Shown piece after piece: positions 1 through 5,775 of a stretch of DNA of 8,314 bases. The DNA lies in the NCBI GenBank assembly GCA_016840595.1, contig JAEOSA010000083.1, forward strand, positions 1-8,314, written 5' to 3'. The DNA is from Candidatus Hermodarchaeota archaeon. Its GTDB lineage: Archaea > Asgardarchaeota > Hermodarchaeia > Hermodarchaeales > Hermodarchaeaceae. Position numbers and translations under genes: made by a program. A model generated the notes under the pieces. It saw only the letters and a program-made list of their open reading frames with translations, was not told the origin of the DNA and ran no database searches. Position 1 is the first letter of the stretch; the number at the start of each line of letters is the position of its first letter.

Positions 1-411
1 CTTAACCCGAAAAAAGCTCGAATTCGCGTTCGTCGAGTCGATCCAGGATTAGATGTCGTGATTGCCTGTCGTAATTGTGAACACCCATGGTGTGTGGAAG
101 CATGTCCTGAAGAAGCCCTTCAGAAGAATAAGCAAGGAATTGTTGTCGTGAAATCGAAGAAATGTAGAGGATGTGGGGCGTGTGTGGAAGCGTGCCCCTT
201 TGGAGCAATTTTCTTACATCCTGAAACCCAAAAAGCCATCAAGTGTGTGACATGCGGTTTTTGCACGACGTATTGTCCCGTGAATACTTTACGGATTACA
301 ACTGAGGAAGAATTGGCAGCATTAAAACAAAAGAAGGTTATCCAACACGAGTGTGGAAATCTACTCGAAGAGCTTCGAGTAGAACAAGAGGAAACGGGAG
401 ACGAAGAATAA
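1..411 (+). CDS. Polyferredoxin electron-transfer subunit of AOR 1 (5'-partial)
   Basis: The frame is open from the first base, so the gene starts upstream of the window; 136 residues and a TAA stop are visible. Three ferredoxin-type cluster motifs can be seen: CxxCx4CxxxCP at residues 23-36, CxxCxxCxxxCP at 55-66 and CxxCxxCxxxCP at 82-93, each likely binding a [4Fe-4S] cluster. Residue 1 (LNPKKAR) aligns with residue 34 (YNPARAL) of the complete polyferredoxin at the other end of the window. About 33 residues, including a first CxxCxxCxxxC motif, are therefore probably missing, and a GTG at 58 is not the real start. The stop overlaps the next gene's ATG (TAATG), so it is probably translationally coupled to AOR 1, to which it should pass electrons in the cytoplasm. 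The C-terminus is acidic and contains an extra Cys (HECGN). The family is clear; the exact electron partner is inferred from position. Confidence 0.9.
   Translation, partial: LNPKKARIRVRRVDPGLDVVIACRNCEHPWCVEACPEEALQKNKQGIVVVKSKKCRGCGACVEACPFGAIFLHPETQKAIKCVTCGFCTTYCPVNTLRITTEEELAALKQKKVIQHECGNLLEELRVEQEETGDEE
360..383. repeat. Perfect 11-bp inverted repeat (hairpin) upstream of AOR 1
   Basis: The arms TCTACTCGAAG and CTTCGAGTAGA are exact reverse complements separated by only AG. As mRNA this folds into a 10-bp stem with a GAGC tetraloop. It lies inside the ferredoxin coding sequence (residues NLLEELRV) and ends 27 nt before the AOR 1 ATG and 12 nt before its ribosome binding site (GGGAG, 396-400). 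No matching palindrome exists at the equivalent ferredoxin/AOR 2 junction. It could be an mRNA processing or translation-control hairpin, or an operator for a dimeric regulator; the role is inference. Confidence 0.85.
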
Positions 412-2333
412 TGGCACGTAAACGGAAATTTGGTGGGTATGCAGGCCAACATCTGCATGTGGATATGACGAAGGGACTTTGTAAACCGGTTCCACTAGAG
501 AAAGAATTTGCTCTCAAATACATTGGAGGACAGGGATTTGCTTCTCGCATATTATATGACCGGGTTGGTCCTCAAACAGATCCCTTGAGTCCAGACAATG
601 TCCTCATTTGGGCAACCGGTCCATTCACAGGCACTCTTTGGCCCCAAGCATCACGATATGTTGTTGGTGCCAAATCACCTCTGACAGGTATTTTTGGAGA
701 AGCCCATTCAGCTGGTCATTGGGGTCCAGAATTGAAGTTTGGTGGATTCGATACAATTATTGTCACAGGACGAGCAAAAAACCCTGCATATCTTTTCATT
801 GATAATGGGAAAGCACAATTAATCGATGCAAAAGATTTGTGGGGACGAGACACAAACGAGACTGAAGAAATTATCAAAGAAAAGCACCGAGATCCCAACC
901 TCCGAGTCTCATGTATTGGCCAAGCGGGTGAGAATCTAGTTCGATTCGCGGCAATTATTAACGACTATGACCGCGCCGCGGCACGTTCTGGCATAGGTGC
1001 AGTAGCGGGAAGTAAACGCCTCAAGGCAGTAGCGGTTCGTGGAAGCCAAGATATTCCAGTGGCTAAACCAGACAAGTATCTTGAAGTCATTGAAAAATTA
1101 CATCAAAAGATGCTTGACAGTCCCTTCACAGCCAGCCGGGCGAAATATGGGACCACTAATCTTGTTGAATTAATGCAAGAAATCGGTCGTCTTCCCAGCT
1201 ATAACATGCGATCAGGTGTTTTCGCTGAATATCAGAAAATTAGTGGTGAAGCTATAAGAGAACACTATCTGGTGAAACCCCGTGCAGATTACGCTTGTTT
1301 ACAGCGCTGTGGACGATATACTCTGGTCAAGACTGGTCCATATGCGTATTGTGGTGGAAGTCCTGAATATGAATCTCAGTCGGCGTTAGGAAGTCGATGT
1401 GGTAACGAAAACCTTGAATCCATCCTGTATGGGCACCATTTGAGTAACTTGTATGGAATGGATACTATTTCAACGGGAGCAACGATTAGTTGGGCTATGG
1501 AGGCGTGGGATGAGGGACTAATTACTGCTGAAGATACTGGTGGTCTCGATTTGAGTTGGGGTAATCATGAAACGATAGTCAAGCTAATTCATATGATTGC
1601 CCATCGGGAGGGTTTCGGGGACATTCTCGCAGAAGGAAGTTTCAGAGCAGCACAAAAGATAGGGAGAGGAACCGAGAAGTTTGTAATGCATAGTAAGAAA
1701 CAGGAGATAGCTGGACAGGAACCTCGAGCCCAGAAATCTATGGGATTAGCTTCAGCCACGGCTGCACGGGGAGCCGACCACTTGTACGCGTTTCCAGTGC
1801 TAGATGAAATTGGTTTTGATGAAGAGATCGGAATTCGATACGGCGAGAAATACCTGCCAGAAATTGGAGACCGTTTGGATCCGAAATACAAGGGAATTAT
1901 GGTGAAAGAGAACGAGGATTTCTGTGCGGTAGTGGAATCTCTTGGAGTTTGTAAGTATGGTACATTGATCCCTCCTGTTCTCTTTTACGATGACATTGTC
2001 ACAACATTTGATGTCACGGTCGGAATATCATTAACAGAAGCAGAGTTCCGGCTGGCGGGTGAACGCATAGTGAATCTGAACCGTGCATTCAACATTCGTG
2101 AAGGTATTCGTCGAAAGGATGATTCACTACCACGTCGTCTGACCCATACACCAGCCCCAGATGGCCCTTCAAAAGGTCAAGTTGTGGAACTAGAACAAAT
2201 GCTTGATGAATATTACGAACAGCGGGGATGGAATGTGAAGGATGGATTACCTACTAACCACACCATGCGCAGAGTTAATCTCGATGATGTCGTTGAAGAT
2301 TTAGCAAAACATGGTATAGTTTTACCTAAATGA
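411..2333 (+). CDS. Aldehyde:ferredoxin oxidoreductase family tungstoenzyme 1 (divergent paralogue)
   Basis: 640 residues, full length for the AOR family, which typically oxidises aldehydes to acids (or the reverse) at a tungsten-bispterin site and passes electrons to ferredoxin. The ATG at 411 is chosen because it overlaps the ferredoxin stop (TAATG), has GGGAG at 396-400, and gives an N-terminus matching AOR 2; the frame is open further upstream to 351. Family hallmarks: GGQGFASRIL (39-48), KSPLTGIFGEAH (88-99), DTISTG (351-356), PEYE with Glu319, and RGADHL with His457. The last two resemble the active-site Glu/His of Pyrococcus enzymes. The cluster motif is unusual: Asp293-x2-Cys296-x3-Cys300 plus Cys514, where the family has Cys-x2-Cys-x3-Cys plus Cys. 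The pterin-contact loop (188-205) and position 509 (Glu for Asp) also deviate. Probably active, but substrate and cluster state are uncertain. Confidence 0.92.
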   Translation: MARKRKFGGYAGQHLHVDMTKGLCKPVPLEKEFALKYIGGQGFASRILYDRVGPQTDPLSPDNVLIWATGPFTGTLWPQASRYVVGAKSPLTGIFGEAHSAGHWGPELKFGGFDTIIVTGRAKNPAYLFIDNGKAQLIDAKDLWGRDTNETEEIIKEKHRDPNLRVSCIGQAGENLVRFAAIINDYDRAAARSGIGAVAGSKRLKAVAVRGSQDIPVAKPDKYLEVIEKLHQKMLDSPFTASRAKYGTTNLVELMQEIGRLPSYNMRSGVFAEYQKISGEAIREHYLVKPRADYACLQRCGRYTLVKTGPYAYCGGSPEYESQSALGSRCGNENLESILYGHHLSNLYGMDTISTGATISWAMEAWDEGLITAEDTGGLDLSWGNHETIVKLIHMIAHREGFGDILAEGSFRAAQKIGRGTEKFVMHSKKQEIAGQEPRAQKSMGLASATAARGADHLYAFPVLDEIGFDEEIGIRYGEKYLPEIGDRLDPKYKGIMVKENEDFCAVVESLGVCKYGTLIPPVLFYDDIVTTFDVTVGISLTEAEFRLAGERIVNLNRAFNIREGIRRKDDSLPRRLTHTPAPDGPSKGQVVELEQMLDEYYEQRGWNVKDGLPTNHTMRRVNLDDVVEDLAKHGIVLPK

Positions 2334-2360
2334 AATGATTCTGAATTTTCTGGGAAGCAA

Positions 2361-2530
2361 GGTGTGACATCCTCCCCTCTCTTGAGAAAAGGGCTTCGAA
2401 CTGTTTCTCCGGGGTACGCTCGTCGCCGAGGCGCGTTTGGCCCGAAACTTGCTAGGTTCTGACGCTGCTCTGCCCCGCACCTGCCCCTTATTCAGGGGAA
2501 TTTCTTGCGTCTGCCGGAGGGAGCTTCATG
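2361..2530 (-). ncRNA. Putative omega-RNA/right-end structured RNA of an IS200/IS605-type element
   Basis: A GC-rich, non-coding stretch with nested complementarity. Read on the minus strand, CTCCGG (2514-2519) pairs with CCGGAG (2407-2412). Inside, GACGC (2507-2511) pairs with GCGTC (2461-2465), enclosing a CCCCT/AGGGG hairpin (2484-2498), followed by a CTCG-GCGA-CGAG hairpin with a GNRA-type loop (2419-2430). A final hairpin (2374-2393) has 8 continuous pairs only as minus-strand RNA, because two of them are G-U; on the plus strand they become C/A mismatches. It is flanked by GAAGCCC and followed by ATGTCAC, an arrangement I recognise from right ends of IS605-group tnpB elements, where the guide RNA scaffold lies. 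No intact TnpB is present. The strand and structure are read directly; the omega-RNA identity is inference. Confidence 0.4.
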
Positions 2531-2710
2531 TGCGTAGATGCAGCCCTGCCACGTAATGACTGGGGGATATAGCTCCAGTCGGGCATGCCTAGGTCTCTTA
2601 TAAGAAATTCTATAAACACCGCGATTTACTGCTTCACCTGAAAGTAGAAGACTTATCGCCGACAGAGTTAAATTCAAACTAACAAGAATGAGTCTTAAGC
2701 GGGAATTCTG
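2492..2710 (-). pseudogene. Possible 3' remnant of tnpB
   Basis: A minus-strand frame runs from an in-frame stop at 2711-2713 down to TGA at 2492-2494 and ends in HEAPSGRRKKFP. A short HEAP or REAP motif near the end of the frame, with the stop codon inside the first right-end hairpin (CCCCT/AGGGG), is a pattern I associate with IS605-type tnpB genes. None of the TnpB catalytic core is visible: no RuvC motifs, no zinc-finger CxxC pairs and no DRDxNAA-like helix, so at most a terminal scrap survives. There is no ATG and no ribosome binding site; the best in-frame start is a TTG at 2677. It could instead be a chance open frame over a structured RNA. Confidence 0.28.
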
Positions 2711-2756
2711 TTATCATCCATATAGATCAGAAGGAATACAAGGAGTATAAACAATT

Positions 2757-3434
2757 GTGAAAGTACTTGTGACAGGACCGCATCTTTCTGGGAAAAGTGC
2801 ACTAATTCAAGGCTTAGCAAAAGGCAACGTCATCAACATTCAAGCGAATGGCACAACCGTCGGGCTTGACCATGGTGTGGCAGAGGCATTTAAGATTCCA
2901 ATCCGACTGTTTGGGACACCGGGTCTAGCTCGATTTAAAGTCCTGCGTAGGATAATTTCAGAAGGCGCAGATGGTATTCTTTTTGTTGTGGATGCAAGTA
3001 ACCCTGAAGGGGATGGGGAGGCACGATATATTTGGACTGAGATCAGTGACTTGTTACCAAACGTGCCATGTATTGTCGCAGCAAATAAACAGGACCTGAC
3101 TGATTCGAGAACACCAGAAAGAATTCGCCACGACTTGAGTTTTATGGTTGGAGTTCCAGTAATTCCGATTAGTTGCAAAACAGACTATAATTTGGAAAAG
3201 CTCTTGCCAGCCATGGTTATGCTTATCACCTATGAATGGAGCCCCATTTTACGAGCTTTTGGAGCAACCGGAGAAACCAGCTTCGCAGATTTAGCCAAGA
3301 GTCTCCGAATAAGAGAAACCAAAGTGCGAGGTTATCTGCGATGGTTTGAACTGCGGAAAATGGTATTTGCGGATTGGGAAAAGAAAACAGCCCATCTCGC
3401 TCCAGGAATCGCGAAAATCCTTGCTCAACGGTAA
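2757..3434 (+). CDS. Ras-like small GTPase with C-terminal winged helix-turn-helix-like domain
   Basis: 225 residues; GTG start with AAGGAG 11 nt upstream. The G domain (about 1-160) has a P-loop GPHLSGKS (7-14), a switch I region with GTT at 32-34, G3 as FGTPGLARF (52-60), G4 ANKQD (109-113, NKxD) and G5 SCKT (139-142). It resembles predicted archaeal and bacterial GTPases whose G3 reads xGTPG rather than DxxG; here the residue equivalent to Ras Gln61 is Leu57, suggesting slow intrinsic GTP hydrolysis. Residues 171-225 (TGETSFADLAKSLRIRETKV onward) look like a helix-turn-helix or winged-helix fold, giving a GTPase/HTH fusion. No signal peptide, transmembrane helix or lipidation cysteine is visible, so a cytoplasmic protein is expected. 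GGGP synthase follows 47 nt downstream on the same strand. The partner and process are unknown. Confidence 0.85.
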   Translation: MKVLVTGPHLSGKSALIQGLAKGNVINIQANGTTVGLDHGVAEAFKIPIRLFGTPGLARFKVLRRIISEGADGILFVVDASNPEGDGEARYIWTEISDLLPNVPCIVAANKQDLTDSRTPERIRHDLSFMVGVPVIPISCKTDYNLEKLLPAMVMLITYEWSPILRAFGATGETSFADLAKSLRIRETKVRGYLRWFELRKMVFADWEKKTAHLAPGIAKILAQR

Positions 3435-3481
3435 CAAACTTAAAAGCTCTAACAGCTCATGCATGAAACTGGGTAGTAAGA

Positions 3482-4252
3482 ATGACTGTTTCAGGTCCGG
3501 TTTGGAAAACGCTCTTGAAGGTTCTGAAGGAGCAAGGGGTTGTGCATCTTACTTTAATTGACCCTGACCCCGTAAAGCAATCCGTTGACGAGGCAGGAAA
3601 GATTGCGAAACTTGCTGAAGCCGCTGGGTCAAACGGAATAATGATCGGTGGATCGACTGCGTTTGGAATAATCGATGAAACCATTCAAACTATCAAACAA
3701 CAGGTACAAATTCCCCTCATCCTTTTTCCAGGTAATATCTCAGGGCTTTCACGCTTTGCTGATGCTGTTTTTTTCATGAGCCTCTTAAATTCACGAAAAA
3801 CCTACTGGATGATAGATGCCCAAACTCTTGCCGCCCGATTTATCAAAGGCTTCGACCTAGAACCGATATCAATGGCCTATATCATTGTAGACCCTGGTGG
3901 AACAGCCGGGTTTGTTGGCGACGCACGCTTAATTCCTAGAGACAAACCTGAAATCGCCATCGGCTATTCACTGGCTGCCCAGTATATCGGATTTCAACTC
4001 GTCTACCTTGAGGCGGGTTCAGGAGCAGAGAATGCTGTGCCACACTCCATGGTTGAACTAGTATCCAACAAATTAGATGTTCCTTTAGCTGTGGGAGGTG
4101 GAATGAACACAGCTGAACAAGCCGCGGCAACCGTTTCAGCGGGTGCTGACATTATCGTGCAAGGTACTATCATTGAACGCACAATTTTGAAGGATAAGGG
4201 TAAGCTGCTTACGAAAACAATCGAAGCCATTCAACAAGTCAAAAAGAAATGA
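3482..4252 (+). CDS. Geranylgeranylglyceryl phosphate synthase (GGGP synthase)
   Basis: 256 residues, a TIM-barrel prenyltransferase that joins geranylgeranyl diphosphate to sn-glycerol-1-phosphate, the first committed step of archaeal ether lipid synthesis. Diagnostic motifs: LTLIDPDP (23-30, with the Mg-binding Asp), IMIGGS (53-58), LFPGNISGLSRFADAVFFMS (81-100), VDPGGTAGFVGDARLIPR (136-153), YLEAGSGA (175-182, glycerol-1-phosphate site), VGGGMNTAEQA (204-214) and GADIIVQGTIIE (221-232). The length and the FPGN...FFMSLLNS stretch suit the longer archaeal (group II-like) form. The ATG at 3482 has only a weak GGGTA ribosome binding site. ACTTAAAAG at 3438-3446 could be a TATA box for independent transcription, otherwise it is co-transcribed with the GTPase 47 nt upstream. 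All expected motifs are present. It converges on the MoaD-like gene with 8 nt between stops. Confidence 0.97.
   Translation: MTVSGPVWKTLLKVLKEQGVVHLTLIDPDPVKQSVDEAGKIAKLAEAAGSNGIMIGGSTAFGIIDETIQTIKQQVQIPLILFPGNISGLSRFADAVFFMSLLNSRKTYWMIDAQTLAARFIKGFDLEPISMAYIIVDPGGTAGFVGDARLIPRDKPEIAIGYSLAAQYIGFQLVYLEAGSGAENAVPHSMVELVSNKLDVPLAVGGGMNTAEQAAATVSAGADIIVQGTIIERTILKDKGKLLTKTIEAIQQVKKK
4240..4250 (-). terminator. Possible U-rich terminator of the minus-strand operon
   Basis: Beyond the MoaD-like stop, the minus strand carries TTTCTTTTT (4241-4249), inside the 3' end of the convergent GGGP synthase gene. Archaeal factor-independent termination favours U-rich tracts without an obligatory hairpin. The tract also encodes the Lys-rich GGGP synthase C-terminus on the other strand, so it may be coincidental. 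Confidence 0.25.
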
Positions 4253-4260
4253 TGCTTGTT

Positions 4261-4572
4261 TTATGTGAGTGTTATTTTGATTGTAGATCCACCGCCTATC
4301 GGGGGGAAGATGGCTACTATATCTCCGTCAGTAAGCTTTGTTTTTAGACCTTGTTGGAGCCTAACGTGTCGTCCATTGACAAGGACGTGAAAGTAGGATT
4401 TGAGCGTCCCATCGGGTTCGAGGAGCATTTTGGTTAATTTGTTGCCGAATTGTTTGCCGAGGATGTCGATCACTTCTTGAACATCTGTGGCTTCGAGTTC
4501 GGTTTCTCTGGTTCCGGTAAGGGCGCGAAGACTAGTAAACATGCGAACGGTGACTTTGGGTTTTTTCGTCAT
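4261..4572 (-). CDS. moaD: MoaD/ThiS-like beta-grasp sulfur carrier with C-terminal extension
   Basis: 103 residues with a ubiquitin-like beta-grasp pattern: VTVRMFTSLRALTG at the start, a central HVLVNGRHV (62-70), and LTDGDIVAIFPPIGGG (80-95), the usual MoaD ending. MoaD carries the thiocarboxylate that builds the dithiolene of molybdo/tungstopterin, the cofactor AOR needs, which fits its place as last gene of an AOR operon. The ATG at 4572 is preferred over an in-frame TTG at 4581: the AAGGTGA at the upstream stop leaves about 10 nt to the ATG, as for neighbouring genes, but almost none to the TTG. The DHOD-like gene ends 15 nt upstream. The oddity is that Gly93-Gly94-Gly95 is followed by eight residues (STIKITLT), whereas functional MoaD normally ends in Gly-Gly. 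It would need processing, or it has another role. Confidence 0.85.
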   Translation of the reverse strand: MTKKPKVTVRMFTSLRALTGTRETELEATDVQEVIDILGKQFGNKLTKMLLEPDGTLKSYFHVLVNGRHVRLQQGLKTKLTDGDIVAIFPPIGGGSTIKITLT

Positions 4573-4587
4573 TTGTACCAATTCACC

Positions 4588-5775
4588 TTATCCGCTAGTT
4601 TCGAAAGAGAGGGCCCGATGGGGACAAATGCTGACACATACACCACAGCCGTAACACAATTCTGAATTGACTTCGGCTTTTGTGGTCTCGGGATTGACGG
4701 CTATAGCGGAGTATGTACAAGACTTGCTACAGAGTCCGCATCCCGAGCAAGCGTCTTCGTTTACGGTTGGTGGAAGACTTTCTATTCGAAGGGTTTCTGA
4801 GGGTAGGTGTTTGAGAGCGATCCCGCGAACATCTTCTGGAGATGTGTGGCCATGAACGTCTAGAAATTCAGAGATTTCGGTGGCGATTCGTCCATAAACG
4901 GATTGGCCTTCGAGAATAGCGGCTGTGCACACTTGGACGGCACTGGCTCCGACCATGAAGAATTCGATGGCTTCAGCACCAGTACTCACACCACCGACTC
5001 CGATGACGGGTTTTGTTGTACCGCGAGCAATATCGGCAACGGCTCGAATGGCAAGTGGTTTGATGGCCGGTCCTGAAAGCCAACCGACGCCTCCGGGTCC
5101 ACCGAGAAGTGGTCGACCTGTTTCGATATCGATATGGAGGCAGGGACCAAGGGTGTTGATGGCAACAAATCCATCGACGTAGCGATCCACTGCTTTTGTG
5201 AAGACAGTTAAATCTTTGACATGGGGACTCATTTTCGCAAAAATGGGGATATCTACTGATTCTTTCAGGGTTTTTGCCACATCGTTGAAGACTTTAGGGT
5301 CGGTTTCAATGTAGTGTGTACTGAATTCAATTCCATCGACACCAGCTTTTTCGACGAGAGGAGCGAGTTTCTTCAGCTCATCCGGCGTGTAACCCATGGA
5401 AGCGATGAGCGCTAGCCCGGTTTCTTTTGCCCGGGGATATTCATGGTCCAGCCACTTCTGATAGTGTTTATCGCTCCATAATTCATGGTTTAGTAATCCG
5501 TAGGCGCCACGGACTTGAATTCGTTCGAGATGGACGATTTGGTGTTGCATTGCCGTAGCTAGTAACCACTGGCTCTTTCCACGATCAAGCGTTTGCATGT
5601 TAGGACGGGGAACTTCTGCCGGTTTCACACTAATCGTCTTTGCCACTAATCCACCGACACCTCCTCTAGCGGCTTCAGCTAGCGTCTCCCCATCACGACT
5701 GGTTGGTCCAGCAGCGGTTAAGACAGGATTTTTGAGAGGAATTCCGGCGATGTCAACCGTCAAATCGATTGCCAT
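4588..5775 (-). CDS. Dihydroorotate/dihydropyrimidine-dehydrogenase-like FMN protein with two [4Fe-4S] motifs
   Basis: 395 residues. Residues 1-320 form an FMN-binding TIM barrel of the DHOD/PreA family: LKNPVLTAAGP (14-24), AKTIS (45-49), FAKMSP (179-184), AINTLGP (205-211), GGPGGVGWLSGPAIKP (225-240) and the phosphate-binding GVGGVSTG (259-266). Residues 343-384 hold a bacterial-type ferredoxin domain, CxxCxxCxxxC twice, as in PreA and the C-terminus of dihydropyrimidine dehydrogenase. The catalytic motif N-x-S-C-P is replaced by E-F-S-T-H (150-154), so the usual Cys base and substrate Asn are gone and a pyrimidine substrate is doubtful. It starts at an ATG overlapping the AOR 2 stop (TAATG), with AAGGTGG 10 nt upstream, implying tight co-expression. 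It may shuttle electrons between ferredoxin/AOR and another carrier, or act on a different unsaturated substrate. The family is sure; the function is unknown. Confidence 0.88.
   Translation of the reverse strand: MAIDLTVDIAGIPLKNPVLTAAGPTSRDGETLAEAARGGVGGLVAKTISVKPAEVPRPNMQTLDRGKSQWLLATAMQHQIVHLERIQVRGAYGLLNHELWSDKHYQKWLDHEYPRAKETGLALIASMGYTPDELKKLAPLVEKAGVDGIEFSTHYIETDPKVFNDVAKTLKESVDIPIFAKMSPHVKDLTVFTKAVDRYVDGFVAINTLGPCLHIDIETGRPLLGGPGGVGWLSGPAIKPLAIRAVADIARGTTKPVIGVGGVSTGAEAIEFFMVGASAVQVCTAAILEGQSVYGRIATEISEFLDVHGHTSPEDVRGIALKHLPSETLRIESLPPTVNEDACSGCGLCSKSCTYSAIAVNPETTKAEVNSELCYGCGVCVSICPHRALSFETSG

Larger units (their letters stand above)
2334..2756. other. Intergenic region without an intact gene
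   Basis: Of these 423 bases, 2361-2710 hold the structured RNA and putative tnpB scrap described separately. The GC-rich block at about 2370-2620 contrasts with the AT-richer genes around it, consistent with an inserted element or a structured RNA. The remaining 2711-2756 is the leader of the GTPase gene: AAGGAG at 2740-2745 precedes its GTG by 11 nt, and the AT-rich CATATAGAT at 2718-2726 is a possible TATA box, although it sits too close to leave that ribosome binding site in the transcript. After the AOR 1 stop I see no strong T-rich terminator. TTATA/TATAA form a short inverted repeat near 2598-2615. Confidence 0.6.

Noticed and set aside
351..410. A 20-residue N-terminal extension of AOR 1 from an in-frame ATG at 351
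   Set aside because: It lies inside the ferredoxin gene, crosses the hairpin, has no homology to AOR 2, and the ATG at 411 matches the family start and has a ribosome binding site.
970..984. CCGCG-C-CGCGG inverted repeat in AOR 1
   Set aside because: Short arms with a 1-nt centre, within a conserved Arg/Ala-rich coding stretch; explained by codon use.
2361..2620. The GC-rich intergenic block as SRP RNA, RNase P RNA, rRNA or tRNA
   Set aside because: I could not find the conserved cores of these RNAs on either strand, whereas the G-U-dependent hairpin and ATGTCAC end fit a transposon right end better.
4573..4581. TTG start at 4581 for the MoaD-like gene
   Set aside because: The ribosome binding site would abut the TTG, while the ATG at 4572 has the 10-nt spacing seen at neighbouring genes.
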